In this document: positions 53,179-62,684 of the stretch, piece after piece | Layout of the letters: every line of letters begins with the position of its first letter | Numbering within the stretch: position 1 is the first letter of the stretch | Origin: Aquirhabdus parva | GTDB lineage: Bacteria > Pseudomonadota > Gammaproteobacteria > Pseudomonadales > Moraxellaceae | Assembly: GCF_003351745.1 (NCBI RefSeq) | Contig: NZ_CP031222.1 | Location: 3,144,207-3,208,206, forward strand | Direction: 5' to 3' | DNA: 64,000 bases | Notes under the pieces: generated by a model | What the model was told of the DNA's origin: nothing | The model's input: the letters and a program-made list of their open reading frames with translations, nothing else | Databases searched by the model: none | Program-made: the position numbers and the translations under genes

Positions 53179-53245
53179 GGCTTATCATCAAGCCGCATGG
53201 TTCATTACTGATCCAGTACCCGATAAAAACATGGAATGTTCAACA

Positions 53246-54286
53246 ATGCCTTTTTCAGCAAAACAAAAGAAAATATTCGTCGTGTTGACGATCCTCATCT
53301 GCCTCCTTGCCGTCTCAGCAATCTGGCTGCTTAAACCCACAGCATCGACCACCGCCACCAGTAACACCCCAGTCGTCACGCCAGCGCAAACAGCAGCCAA
53401 CGCCCCGACGCTGCGAGCCCAATCGCCACTTAAAGCCCACGGCCCATTGCCCACGCTTGCGCCTTCATTGCAAGGCACCCAAATTGACTGCCCGCTACAA
53501 GTGGATGCACAAGGCCAATTGGTTCTGACCATCGGCATTCGCAACTGCTTTGATTATTTCCTCTCAAGTCTTGGCGAAAAAACCGAAGCACAGCTCATTG
53601 CAGACATTCGCCTGTATCTCACCAGTACATTGCCTCCTACTGCACTGCCTTATGCGCTCAAACTGCTGGATCAATACATCGCCTATATGCACGCCAGAAC
53701 CCAATCTGGTCCACAGTCTAAAACTATGACCCCAGATTCCTTACAGGTGATTGTGTCTGCACAAAAAAATCTGCGCATGCAATTCTTTACCCTTGCTGAG
53801 GCTACGGTGTTTTTTGGTAATGAAGAAGCCTATGACCAATACACGATTGATCAGATGCGGATTAATGCGGATAAGAGTTTAACCGCTGAACAAAAAGCGG
53901 CGAAGATTGCAGGGCTGATCGACCATCTGCCCCCCACACTTGCCGACAGCGTCCGTCCGCTCATGCAATACGCCGAGCTGCAACAACTGACCAAAGACAT
54001 CAAAGCGCGTGGCGGCTCAGCAGAAGAGCTCCACCAAATGCGTGAAAGTCTGGTCGGAAGCGCCGCCGCTGGACGCCTCGATCAACTCGACGTGGACAAT
54101 GCCAGTTGGCAGCAACAAGTGGATGGCTATCTCAGCGCCCGCGAGCAAATCAAAGCGAGCTACAGCGACCCAGTGAGTCAACAAAACGCCATCACCGCCC
54201 TGCGTAATCAAACCTTCAGCACCCCTGAACAGCGCCTCCGCGCCCAGACGTTTGAAACCATGCATGACTCAAACATCAAACCCTAG
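53246..54286 (+). CDS. lipase-specific foldase (Lif/LipB)
   Basis: A 346-residue steric chaperone for the preceding lipase. The N-terminal segment (IFVVLTILICLLAVSAIWLL) anchors it in the inner membrane and is followed by an Ala/Pro/Thr-rich linker. The Lif signature RxxFDY(F/C)LS is present as IRNCFDYFLSS with GE after it. The rest is long helices, as in the headpiece clamp of Lif. I use the ATG at 53246, with GGAA nine bases upstream; ATGs at 53231 and 53165 would also be in frame. It is co-transcribed with the lipase unless the hairpin intervenes. A terminator follows at 54330. Confidence 0.9.
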   Translation: MPFSAKQKKIFVVLTILICLLAVSAIWLLKPTASTTATSNTPVVTPAQTAANAPTLRAQSPLKAHGPLPTLAPSLQGTQIDCPLQVDAQGQLVLTIGIRNCFDYFLSSLGEKTEAQLIADIRLYLTSTLPPTALPYALKLLDQYIAYMHARTQSGPQSKTMTPDSLQVIVSAQKNLRMQFFTLAEATVFFGNEEAYDQYTIDQMRINADKSLTAEQKAAKIAGLIDHLPPTLADSVRPLMQYAELQQLTKDIKARGGSAEELHQMRESLVGSAAAGRLDQLDVDNASWQQQVDGYLSAREQIKASYSDPVSQQNAITALRNQTFSTPEQRLRAQTFETMHDSNIKP

Positions 54287-54329
54287 GGTTTTGCTGTAAA
54301 TGCATTGATTTTTAAAAGTTCCCTTTTTA

Positions 54330-54360
54330 GCCCATGCAGCCCATCGCATGGGCGTTTTTT
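54330..54360 (+). terminator. intrinsic terminator of the lipase-foldase operon
   Basis: GCCCATGC at 54330-54337 pairs with GCATGGGC at 54346-54353 and is followed by G and six T. It lies 43 bp past the foldase stop and has the textbook form of a plus-strand terminator. Confidence 0.88.
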
Positions 54361-54542
54361 ATGAGACTATTGATCTATGAGTCACACCCAACCGGACTTG
54401 CCCAGTATATTGATGTGATTTATGCTCACTAAAGCCCCAAAACGCAGGCAGTAATGCAGGCAATACGACCAAACCCTTTTGTATCGCAGTAATTCAAGCC
54501 CGTGAAGAATATCTACGACATCCCCACTCAGCAGAATAAAAA

Positions 54543-55451
54543 ATGAAAGAATCAGAAATCGACCTGAATGGCATACGAGTGCTGCTGGCTGTGGTTCAAG
54601 CAGGTGGATTTTCAGCAGCCGCTCGCAGGCTTGGCGTTCCCACCAACCGCCTGAGCCGTCAAGTACAACGCTTGGAAGAAACCCTCGGAGTACGCCTTTT
54701 GCAGCGCACTACCCGCAAATTAAGCCTGACCACGGTTGGTCGCACGCTGCTTGATCGTGCCGAGCCCGCCATGCAAGAATTGGAATCATGGTGGCTACAG
54801 ACCGAGGCACAAGCGGAGGAACCCCGTGGCCATCTGCGTGTGACAGCACCCATCGACTTTATGTCCACACGCACCAGTCAGCTTCTAGCACGGTTTCTTG
54901 AAACCTATCCAATGATCACTCTGGAAGTCGTACTCTCCGACGATCAGATCGATTTATTTTCAACCGGAATCGACGTGGCATTCCGTGCGGGTCCAATACA
55001 TGATGAGAATGTCGTGGCGCGACGCTTGATCTCAAGTCACCTGCATGTCGTTGCCAGTCCCTCATTCGTTGAGACCTATGGGTTGCCTGAACACGTGGAT
55101 GCACTGACCAATTACCCTTGTCTGGCTTTACGCAGCAAAGAAGGCTGGGCCGTTTGGCCGTTAACGGGTCCAGAGGGACAGACCCTGATCCATGTGCATG
55201 CACGGTTAACAGTCAATGGCATGGGTGCCCTTGTGGAGGGTGCTCGGGCAGGTATCGGCATGGCACTAGTCCCTGATCATCTTATTTCTGACGATCTGGC
55301 AGCAGGTCGCCTTATAAATCTGATTCCAACGTATTATCATGATGGTGGGGGAATCTATATGGTCTACTCAAGCCATAAGCATCCGCCTGCGGCACTTCGG
55401 TTATTTATCGATTTTATATTTAATGATGCTGAGTCGACCGCCAAACAGTAG
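54543..55451 (+). CDS. LysR-family transcriptional regulator
   Basis: A 302-residue LysR-type regulator with the N-terminal helix-turn-helix (GGFSAAARRLGVPTNRLSRQVQRLEETLGVRLLQRTTR in outline, residues 20-57) and an effector domain with the conserved VDVAFRAGPI and GMALVPDHLI. It belongs to the group often placed near oxidoreductases and efflux genes. It is convergent with the NDH-2-like flavoprotein gene, so its target may lie elsewhere. The start codon context is ordinary. Confidence 0.88.
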   Translation: MKESEIDLNGIRVLLAVVQAGGFSAAARRLGVPTNRLSRQVQRLEETLGVRLLQRTTRKLSLTTVGRTLLDRAEPAMQELESWWLQTEAQAEEPRGHLRVTAPIDFMSTRTSQLLARFLETYPMITLEVVLSDDQIDLFSTGIDVAFRAGPIHDENVVARRLISSHLHVVASPSFVETYGLPEHVDALTNYPCLALRSKEGWAVWPLTGPEGQTLIHVHARLTVNGMGALVEGARAGIGMALVPDHLISDDLAAGRLINLIPTYYHDGGGIYMVYSSHKHPPAALRLFIDFIFNDAESTAKQ

Positions 55452-55470
55452 CGACAAGATGGCTGTCTAT

Positions 55471-55502
55471 AAAAAAACCGACAAAAGTAATGTCGATTTT
55501 TT
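55471..55502. terminator. weak bidirectional hairpin terminator
   Basis: CGACA at 55479-55483 pairs with TGTCG at 55491-55495, extended by A and T tracts on both sides with one mismatch. It lies between the convergent LysR and flavoprotein genes and may end both. Confidence 0.5.
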
Positions 55503-55527
55503 ATGAGTGTCAACCGTACCAGAAGGT

Positions 55528-56748
55528 TCAAGCATATTGCCGCATACCCTGCATCAATTGTGGCAGTGTCCGCAGTGGTGGAAGGAGTGGTAACGTTCCA
55601 GAAGACGTAAGCCCAATCATGGATAGCGTAGTCTGACAAACAAACTCCTTCCATTTTGCTGCGGCTGTGCCAGTCCAGACAATTTCCCGAGGTATATCAC
55701 GACGATCAACAAACTGGATAATACCATCCTCACGCCCAAGGCAAATATTGCGAAACAAGTAGACAAATCGAAACGAGGGCGGCGTTTTGTTCATAAGCAA
55801 AGCGAGAATCGTTTTCGCACCTGTTGGTGCCATGGCCAAAGCGGTTGCACTGCCCATACGACACGAACCCGCACTCTCTGAACTGGCGCTTGCGGCATCC
55901 CCTACGGCAACAATGTTCGGATGACTCAGTGAACGTAAACTCTCATCAACTTCAATTTGCCCATGGTCATTGACTCGTATCCCTGCCTTTGCAGCGAGTG
56001 GCGAAGGCTTAAAACCACTGGTCCAGACACACGCATCAAAGGCCATCTGAGTACCATCACTCATCATCGCCTCCCCTGCCTTAAGTTGAACAATGCGCTT
56101 GCCAGTTTGCAATCGCACTTTTCTGCGCTCAAGTCCTTCATGCAGATATTGAACCGTTTTCTCAGAAAAACCACCCGGTGTGCGGCTTGCGCGAAATGGC
56201 TCGGACGTTGCCAAGGTGACCCGCAAATCAGGCAAACATTCCGCCAATTCACAAGCTGTCTCTATCCCTGTGAGGCCACCTCCAACGACCAAAACCTGGG
56301 CATTGGGTGATTCACGAAGTGTCGAATAGAGTTTTTTTGCGACCTCAACTGAATCAAAGGCATGAGCAAACTCTCTCACACCGGATACCTGATCCACATT
56401 CATAAAACTACCCAGCGCATAAACCAGATAATCGTAAGCGATATTCCCTCCCGTTCCCGTGGCGTATTCTAAACTCACGTTTTGGCTGTCAGGATCGATT
56501 GCCGTGATATAGGCTTGAATGAAATCAACCCCGAGTGGACTTAGAAATGCTGAATATGAAAAACTGTCCAGCGTTTGTCCAGCGGCAATTTGGTGTAAGC
56601 GTATACGCTCTTCAAAAGCGGGCTTGGCATCAATCAATGTGATTTGAGCATCAGGTTTTTGCTTACTCAGGCGCTGTGCAACTGTGAGTCCGGCATAACC
56701 GCCACCTAAAATAACGATTCGACGCTGTGGGGAAAATAATGCTGTCAT
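55528..56748 (-). CDS. NDH-2-like FAD-dependent pyridine nucleotide oxidoreductase
   Basis: A 406-residue flavoprotein. The FAD-binding motif is GGGYAGL near residue 15; the second Rossmann motif GGGLTGIETACEL near 155 binds NAD(P)H; the C-terminal FAD contact is VAVGDAA near 293. Length and order are those of type II NADH dehydrogenases and related membrane-associated oxidoreductases, which pass electrons to quinones without pumping protons. A C-terminal amphipathic tail (PLLPPLRTLPQLM) could attach it to the membrane. It has no operon partner. Confidence 0.88.
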   Translation of the reverse strand: MTALFSPQRRIVILGGGYAGLTVAQRLSKQKPDAQITLIDAKPAFEERIRLHQIAAGQTLDSFSYSAFLSPLGVDFIQAYITAIDPDSQNVSLEYATGTGGNIAYDYLVYALGSFMNVDQVSGVREFAHAFDSVEVAKKLYSTLRESPNAQVLVVGGGLTGIETACELAECLPDLRVTLATSEPFRASRTPGGFSEKTVQYLHEGLERRKVRLQTGKRIVQLKAGEAMMSDGTQMAFDACVWTSGFKPSPLAAKAGIRVNDHGQIEVDESLRSLSHPNIVAVGDAASASSESAGSCRMGSATALAMAPTGAKTILALLMNKTPPSFRFVYLFRNICLGREDGIIQFVDRRDIPREIVWTGTAAAKWKEFVCQTTLSMIGLTSSGTLPLLPPLRTLPQLMQGMRQYA

Positions 56749-56946
56749 GATTTTTTACTCTGAGTTGTGGTTCTCAGAAGCTTAAGATCGGCTCGTTGTT
56801 TTGATAATACCAATCTTATGGATCAGACTTTTCCATAAAGTGAAGTAATGGCAGGCAGCTAAGACAAGGCGCTAGAATCGCAAACAAAAAAACTGGGCAA
56901 AGGGATCGAATCCTGCACCCAGAATATAAATATGTTTGAAAACCCT

Positions 56947-58125
56947 TTAAAAACGCGCAATCACTTTAAAGCTCAAGCCCGCTGCTTGCAAACGCGCCAA
57001 GAGCGGCTCACCCATCGCCACAGCCGTTGTGAGTTGTCCACCCAGCGCTGGCAAATCATCAAACGCCAGACACATCGCCGACTCTGCCAGCATTTTTGCG
57101 GTTTCATCATAGCCCGGATCACCACCGCGCACTTCAGTCACCACCGTCTTACCGCCACCAGTGCCAGTGAACAGCACACGGAACCATGACTTGGCGCGCA
57201 CCTCAGGCGATGGACCATCACCCGGTTTGTTGAGTGATAGTAAGAAACGCTTGGTCATTGGTGTCTGCGCCAAAGCAATAATGCCCGTCAGTCCACCCAT
57301 CATCGCCACCACCGTATGCAAGTGCTTCACTTCCATAAAGTGCCCATAACGAAAATCGGGGCCATAAGAAGCCAATGCATTGGCACTGTGCTTGACGATC
57401 TGCGGATCAATGGTCGGAAACGGCAGTACCCAACTTTTCAAATCACGACTATAACGGAGCAGCGGCAAAGTCATGCCAATACGGCGCTTTTCCGCCTTCG
57501 CTTCACGTGCATGACGCTGGAAGTATGACTTCGCCAGAGGATACAAACGCGACATTGCCGTGACGATCGTATGGTAAGTACCACCTGATGGACGCGCATC
57601 CCCGCCGACAATCCCCTCAATACGCAGCGGCACATCTTTAGGCAATTGCTGCACGGTAAAGAACACACCGAGATCATGCGGAATACTATCCACTCCACAC
57701 GAATGCACGATCTTGGCACCCGTCTTGACCGCCGTCTCATGCCAGTTGAGCCACGATTGATCCTTGAATTCAGGCTCACCCGTGATATCACAGTAATGCG
57801 TACCCGCCGTAGCACACGCCCCAACCATCGCATCGCCGCCATAACTGACAAACGGACCTGCCGTGGTAATCACCACCTTGGTCGATTCTGCCAAGGCTTT
57901 GAGTGATGCCGCATCTGAGGTATCCGCAGACAGAATTGGCAAATCTTTATAAGCAGGATTGATCGCGACGACACGTGCGCGAACGTCTTCAAGCTTGGCA
58001 ATATTACGCCCCGCCAGCGCCCAACGCATGCCTTTAGGCGCATGCTGGGCGAGATACTCGGCCGTCAATACGCCCGTAAAACCGGTCGCCCCGAATAAAA
58101 CGATATCAAACGCACGCTGACTCAT
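56947..58125 (-). CDS. saccharopine dehydrogenase-like reductase
   Basis: A 392-residue protein with an NAD(P)-binding Rossmann domain at the N-terminus (FDIVLFGATGFTGVLTAEYLAQ) and a saccharopine dehydrogenase-like fold beyond; DITGEPEF near 117 and SCGVDSIPHDLG near 145 are typical. Members of this group act as trans-acting enoyl reductases in lipid synthesis or in fatty acid modification. It is the last gene of a three-gene minus-strand operon with the di-iron-type hydrolase and the SDR. The substrate is probably a lipid (inference). Confidence 0.87.
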   Translation of the reverse strand: MSQRAFDIVLFGATGFTGVLTAEYLAQHAPKGMRWALAGRNIAKLEDVRARVVAINPAYKDLPILSADTSDAASLKALAESTKVVITTAGPFVSYGGDAMVGACATAGTHYCDITGEPEFKDQSWLNWHETAVKTGAKIVHSCGVDSIPHDLGVFFTVQQLPKDVPLRIEGIVGGDARPSGGTYHTIVTAMSRLYPLAKSYFQRHAREAKAEKRRIGMTLPLLRYSRDLKSWVLPFPTIDPQIVKHSANALASYGPDFRYGHFMEVKHLHTVVAMMGGLTGIIALAQTPMTKRFLLSLNKPGDGPSPEVRAKSWFRVLFTGTGGGKTVVTEVRGGDPGYDETAKMLAESAMCLAFDDLPALGGQLTTAVAMGEPLLARLQAAGLSFKVIARF

Positions 58126-58209
58126 AGCTTACTCATTATTGGTTTTTTAAATGAATGTTTGGAACGGATACGATCAGGGCTACCGCATTGAATCGGTAGC
58201 CCAACCGCC

Positions 58210-59175
58210 TTAAGCCTGTACGGTTTGATCAACAAACGGCACAGCAGCAGGTACGGGTTTTTGCGTGGCAAGATAACCAACCGAAGTCTCTAGATAAGCC
58301 AGCGCCTGCTCGGTTGAGCCTTCGTGGATCGGGTTGTAAAACGGTGAGAAGTAACCCAGCATTTTGCCTGCAACCCACGGCAGTGTCGGCAATAAACCCA
58401 GACTGGTCGCACGGCGCCATTGCTGACTAAACCACCCATGGGCAATGCTCGGATCAACCTTGATATCCGGATGCTTGCGCAAAATCTCAGTCGCCCCTTG
58501 CGTCCAGAGTACCGTGACCGCAGCCAGTACCAATCCTGTGCACATATAGCGCCCGACATAGCCACCGCCCACGCCGTGGTAAATATCAAACACCACACTG
58601 CGATGCTCAACTTCTTCCGCGCCATGCCAGCGCAGCAGATCCAGCATCACCGGATCAGCAACTTCTTCCCATTTCTCATGATCCAGCGCATATTGCCCCA
58701 GCACACAAGCGATATGTTCAAACACCGCCATACAGCCCAAGCGGAAAATCAGCCACTCTTTTTGCAAAGGTTTAGGCAAACGCACGCCAAACGGCTCATC
58801 CATCAGAATCTCTTCAAACAGCTTGTTCACCCGCTGCTGATATTCGTCTGGATACAGTCCATAGGCTTTCAAATGTTCATCCACCGCACTGCTGTGCGAG
58901 CGCGCATGCATGGCTTCCTGACGGATAAAAGCCCGTGCATCTTCGATCAGTTTGGGATCGTCAAGATACGGGATGGCACGATTGATCATACGGCACATCC
59001 ACAGCTCACCCGCGGGGAACATCAGATGAATCGCATTGATAAAATGACTGGCAAAAGGCTCGCCCTTGATCCAGTCTATCGGCGTTGCGTGCCAATCAAA
59101 TTTTACTTTACGCGGGATCAGATGGTGCGGCGAACTTGACACAATCTTGCGCATCCCTTTAAACATGATTCCCAT
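58210..59175 (-). CDS. putative metal-dependent hydrolase/di-iron protein (PF10118-like)
   Basis: A 321-residue, helix-rich protein of the family annotated metal-dependent hydrolase. Candidate metal ligands are in RQEAMHARSH near residue 87, FEHIACVLG near 155 and GAEEVEHRSVVFD near 185, a Glu/His pattern like ferritin-type di-iron centres. A hydrophobic stretch near 215 may associate with membrane. The family often neighbours lipid-modifying genes. The start at 59175 has AGGAGA upstream, well placed; a frame 57 residues longer lacks this. It lies 31 bp after the SDR stop. Confidence 0.83.
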   Translation of the reverse strand: MGIMFKGMRKIVSSSPHHLIPRKVKFDWHATPIDWIKGEPFASHFINAIHLMFPAGELWMCRMINRAIPYLDDPKLIEDARAFIRQEAMHARSHSSAVDEHLKAYGLYPDEYQQRVNKLFEEILMDEPFGVRLPKPLQKEWLIFRLGCMAVFEHIACVLGQYALDHEKWEEVADPVMLDLLRWHGAEEVEHRSVVFDIYHGVGGGYVGRYMCTGLVLAAVTVLWTQGATEILRKHPDIKVDPSIAHGWFSQQWRRATSLGLLPTLPWVAGKMLGYFSPFYNPIHEGSTEQALAYLETSVGYLATQKPVPAAVPFVDQTVQA

Positions 59176-59206
59176 GATGCTCTCCTGTTGAAGGACGAAG
59201 AATGAA

Positions 59207-60064
59207 TTAAGGCGTAATATCCAGACGGGCAAACAGACGCGAAAATCCGGGTGAAATACGACCGAGTAAACGCATGCCCGTTGCCTCAAAGCCCACAGGG
59301 ACTTCAGGCTCGTTATGTTCCACCGCATGCAAAATCGCTTCGGCAATCACACGCGGCGGCAAACTGCGTAAGCTATACAGCTTATTGGCTTTAGCACGGG
59401 TCTTGGCTTGCTCTGCTTCAGACAGACCCGCAAAGCGTGTGTTATTCACAATTCCTGTCGTTGAAAATCCTGGACAAATCGTACTGACCCCAATGCTGTA
59501 ATCGGCAAGCTCACCGCGGATGCAATCGCTAAACATGCGCACCGCCGCTTTGGTCGTGGAATACGCCGCCGTAGTACGTGACGGCGTAAACGCTGCCATC
59601 GACGCCACATTGACGATGTGACCGGCTTTCTTCGCCGCGACCATCTGCTTGGCAAACAGACGCGAACCATGAATCACGCCCCACAGATTGACGTTCATCA
59701 CCCGATTCCAGTCTTGTACGGTGGTCTCCAAGAACGAACCCGCCATGCCAATACCCGCGTTATTAATGATTACATCGGGTGCGCCGTAGACTTCTGCGAC
59801 CCATGTCGCAAGTGCTTCCATCTGCTCTACATTGCCGACATCCACCTTGTGCGCATCGGCTTTTATACCTAAAGCACGTGCCAGTTGTGCGGTTTCTTCA
59901 GCAGCAGGCAGATTAATATCCACCGCCACCACATTTGCACCAAGGCTAGCAAACAACAGCGATGCTTCACGCCCAAACCCTGAACCCGCCCCGGTCACCA
60001 CAACCACTTGACCCAATAAGCGCTGCTTACGACTTGGACGCAATAAATCACTGATTCTTGACAT
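59207..60064 (-). CDS. short-chain dehydrogenase/reductase
   Basis: A 285-residue classical SDR with an N-terminal leader (MSRISDLLRPSRKQRLLGQ) before the cofactor motif TGAGSGFG near residue 25. NNAG near 101 and the YSTTK active site (Tyr and Lys four apart) are intact; the C-terminal extension is typical of fatty-substrate SDRs. It is the first gene of the operon with the hydrolase and the saccharopine-dehydrogenase-like gene. It is divergent from the TetR-type regulator gene, which presumably controls it. Confidence 0.88.
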   Translation of the reverse strand: MSRISDLLRPSRKQRLLGQVVVVTGAGSGFGREASLLFASLGANVVAVDINLPAAEETAQLARALGIKADAHKVDVGNVEQMEALATWVAEVYGAPDVIINNAGIGMAGSFLETTVQDWNRVMNVNLWGVIHGSRLFAKQMVAAKKAGHIVNVASMAAFTPSRTTAAYSTTKAAVRMFSDCIRGELADYSIGVSTICPGFSTTGIVNNTRFAGLSEAEQAKTRAKANKLYSLRSLPPRVIAEAILHAVEHNEPEVPVGFEATGMRLLGRISPGFSRLFARLDITP

Positions 60065-60207
60065 AAAAAACCTTAAATGATGAAAATCGATAGACGTGAC
60101 AACAGCATGCGTAAAGCATATCCATGCTTAAACGTTGTGGAAGGTGTATGATGATTTCTATATCTTGCAGTGAAATGTTAACGTTGTCAACATCGAATAA
60201 AACACCC

Positions 60208-60843
60208 ATGGACGATAAAATTGTAAACAGCGCCGCCTATCACCACGGCAATCTACGAATGGCATTGGTTGAAGCGGGCTTGGCACATCTGGAACTCGCC
60301 TCAGAAACGGGCAAAGAATTAAACCTCCGTGAGCTTGCACGGCAAGTCGGCGTCTCCGCAACCGCGACCTATCGCCACTTCGCCAATAAAGAAGCGCTAT
60401 TAATCGCCATCGCCGCAGAAGGTTTCCGCCGCTTTACTGCCGCGCAAACCTTGGCATTCCTCGCCGAACCCGACCACCGCAAAGCATTCTTTGCCACGGG
60501 TCGCGCCTATGTCCATTTTGCCAAGAAGCAGCCTGCGCTGTTTAAACTCATGTTCAGTAGCTTCGCCTCTAAGCAGCAAGACCCTGAAATCAGTGAAGTC
60601 ATGGAATTGGCTTACTACGGACTGCGCAAGCGCGTGGCTCTCGTGCTTGATCGATCAGATGACGACCCTATCGTGGCAACCGCTGTACTGCAAGCATGGA
60701 GCATCACCCATGGGCTGAGTCACTTGGTAGTGGATGGGCTAGTGGAGAAGCTCACGGATAATCTGGAAACCACGATTGATAACGTGCTACGCCAAACGAT
60801 TATTTCGAATTCGAAGTTTCAAGGGGTGGAGAGAAAAGATTAG
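60208..60843 (+). CDS. TetR-family regulator of the divergent SDR operon
   Basis: A 211-residue TetR-type regulator with the typical opening YHHGNLRMALVEAGLAHLE, helix-turn-helix LNLRELARQVGVSATATYRHFANKEALL and a WHG-type C-terminal domain. It is divergent from the SDR operon. An earlier start (60124 or 60175) is possible, but repeats AACGTTGT at 60131-60138 and 60180-60187, the second within GTTGTCAAC, look like operator DNA and favour the start at 60208. Repression of the lipid-modifying operon is the likely job (inference). Confidence 0.82.
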   Translation: MDDKIVNSAAYHHGNLRMALVEAGLAHLELASETGKELNLRELARQVGVSATATYRHFANKEALLIAIAAEGFRRFTAAQTLAFLAEPDHRKAFFATGRAYVHFAKKQPALFKLMFSSFASKQQDPEISEVMELAYYGLRKRVALVLDRSDDDPIVATAVLQAWSITHGLSHLVVDGLVEKLTDNLETTIDNVLRQTIISNSKFQGVERKD

Positions 60844-61135
60844 AGTACAGCTACAATAGCCATACTCATTCCCTAACTAACGCTATTTACGCCTGCGATA
60901 ACAGTGGACATAATCGAATAAATATAAGGATGTTGCCACCCTTCAGAAGGTCTGGTCATTCGTTCAACGATAGCCATTTCTCCTTCTTTTACGCCCTTTG
61001 ACTCTGTACTTTCTGATATCTATACGGCTCAACGCAGTGATCAATGACATCAAAGAAAGCTCGACTTGGTCACGACGCTAATTGGATTTAAAAATTAGCC
61101 TCACTTCCCTCTTAATCGCAACTATTGGAGATACC
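60844..61135. other. 292-bp intergenic region
   Basis: I see nothing gene-like between the TetR gene and the isochorismatase-fold gene. The right end carries TTGGAG, the ribosome site of the latter, and presumably its promoter. Confidence 0.4.
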
Positions 61136-61705
61136 ATGAGTACGCTGGACAAACTGAATCCCGATAACGTCCTTATCGTTTTAGCCGATCTACAACCACC
61201 GATTTTGGCTGCCGCGAATAAAACAAACCCTGAAGCCAATCTCAAACGCGCCGTGTCGGTTCTCACCGAAGGTGCTAAGGTACTGGATATCCCGATTTTC
61301 ACATCGGCTGTTCCGCTTCAACCCGATACAGCACCCGCCCTCATCGACGAACTAAGCTCACAGACCATTGTCGTTCGCACGACACCTGGCGTCTTTGACG
61401 ATGTAGCAAGCCAGCAAACCATCGCAAACCACAAGCGCTCAGTCATTGCGATTGGAGGCGTTGCGAGCGAACTAGCAGTACTTCAAACTGCGCTTGGTGC
61501 ACGACGACTCGGCTACGATGTCTATCTGCTCACAGATGTGAGTGGCGGCTTGAGTGATCGAACAGAACAAGCAGCGTTTCGCCAACTTGAAGCGGCAGGC
61601 GTCACGCTATCCAGCGTTGCAGGCTTCCTGAGTAGCCTGATCCCACCGCCAGAAGATCCTAGAGGTCAATCCATCTTTGCAGCGCTGGCTCGCTTCTTTG
61701 GTTAA
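61136..61705 (+). CDS. isochorismatase-fold protein lacking the catalytic Cys
   Basis: A 189-residue protein of the isochorismatase/cysteine hydrolase superfamily. The catalytic Asp is in place (Asp18, LIVLADLQ), and the cis-peptide and C-terminal hydrolase-like region is clear. The usual nucleophile position in G(V/I)xT(D/E)xCVLxTA reads GVASELAVLQTA, so Ala114 replaces Cys. The protein is therefore either non-catalytic like isochorismatase-domain proteins with similar replacements, or has another chemistry. TTGGAG precedes the ATG; 18 upstream codons are not needed. Convergent with the GST gene. Confidence 0.85.
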   Translation: MSTLDKLNPDNVLIVLADLQPPILAAANKTNPEANLKRAVSVLTEGAKVLDIPIFTSAVPLQPDTAPALIDELSSQTIVVRTTPGVFDDVASQQTIANHKRSVIAIGGVASELAVLQTALGARRLGYDVYLLTDVSGGLSDRTEQAAFRQLEAAGVTLSSVAGFLSSLIPPPEDPRGQSIFAALARFFG

Positions 61706-61770
61706 TGCGATTCAATCGTTCAGATCAGGTGCAATAAGCCCAGCGTATTGCACCCTAACCTCAACAATCG

Positions 61771-62409
61771 TTAATCCGCCGCAGCAAAGTACGCCATCTG
61801 ATCCGCATAGGCTTTTTGGAATGCGGGGCGCGCTATCGCACGGGCAACATAATCACGACAGGCGGGATATTGGGCTAAACCACCAAATTTATCCACCAAG
61901 CGGAGCACGTCCGCCATCAGTATATCCGCTATCGAAAATGACCCCGCCAGCCACTCGCGCTTAGCCAGAACCGACTCCATATGCAGTAAGCGAGAGTTAA
62001 GAAACGCTTCCAGCTTTTGCAGTTCCGGTGTATCAAAGGACGCATCGGAAAACTTGAGCATGGACCAAGGCTGACTGGCCATCTCAACCGAATTCAGTGC
62101 GGCAAAGAGCCACTCCAGAACATCGCTACGCGCATGAGGCTCTGTCGGCAACAACTTGGTGCTCAGTTCACCCAGATGAAACAGAATCGCCCCAGTCTCA
62201 AAAATGGACAGGTCGCCATCAAGTAACCACGGCACTTGCCCAAAAGGTTGATGCGCCAGATGCTGAGGACCACGCTCCTGAAAAGGCACACTTTTAACGC
62301 TATAGGGTAATCCAGCTTCCTCCAATGCCCAGCGCACGCGAATGTCACGTACAAAGCCGCGCGGCATATCGGGCACCCAATCAAACGTGGTGAGAACTAA
62401 ATCAGACAT
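61771..62409 (-). CDS. glutathione S-transferase family protein
   Basis: A 212-residue cytosolic GST. The N-terminal thioredoxin-like domain includes GFVRDIRVRWALEEAGLPYSV and the cis-Pro/GSH-binding GQVPWLLDGDLSIFETGAIL; the C-terminal domain is all-helical with WLAGSFSIADILMADVL, the N-capping box typical of GSTs. It probably conjugates or reduces electrophiles with glutathione, useful next to hydrocarbon oxidation genes. It has its own promoter region of about 275 bp shared with no other gene. Substrate unknown. Confidence 0.88.
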   Translation of the reverse strand: MSDLVLTTFDWVPDMPRGFVRDIRVRWALEEAGLPYSVKSVPFQERGPQHLAHQPFGQVPWLLDGDLSIFETGAILFHLGELSTKLLPTEPHARSDVLEWLFAALNSVEMASQPWSMLKFSDASFDTPELQKLEAFLNSRLLHMESVLAKREWLAGSFSIADILMADVLRLVDKFGGLAQYPACRDYVARAIARPAFQKAYADQMAYFAAAD

Positions 62410-62631
62410 CTGGAATTTCCTTATGTAGGTTTCTCAAAGAAATGCTATAAATAACATGGCACTAACCGTAGATTATCAGGATTATTCTATTGAGCATATA
62501 TGTAAATCACCTAAACTGATTACAGCTTGGTTTAAATTTTCGCATACCTCTTTTTCCCAAACGGGTATGGCTGCCACCCATTGCTCCTCTACCGATACTG
62601 CCCTGTATTACGACGCTGACGTTTAAAATGC

Positions 62632-62660
62632 AAAAAAAATACCCACCTTTCGGTGGGTAT
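62632..62660 (-). terminator. intrinsic terminator of alkB
   Basis: Read on the minus strand, ATACCCACC and GGTGGGTAT (arms 62652-62660 and 62639-62647) form a nine-bp stem with a four-base loop, followed by about eight T. It lies 25 bp past the alkB stop. Confidence 0.88.
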
Positions 62661-62684
62661 CTTCATGCGCACAACACTGACAAA

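Noticed and set aside
56749-56946. Intergenic stretch between the flavoprotein and saccharopine-dehydrogenase-like genes considered as an insertion element end
   Set aside because: No inverted terminal repeats or target duplications are visible.
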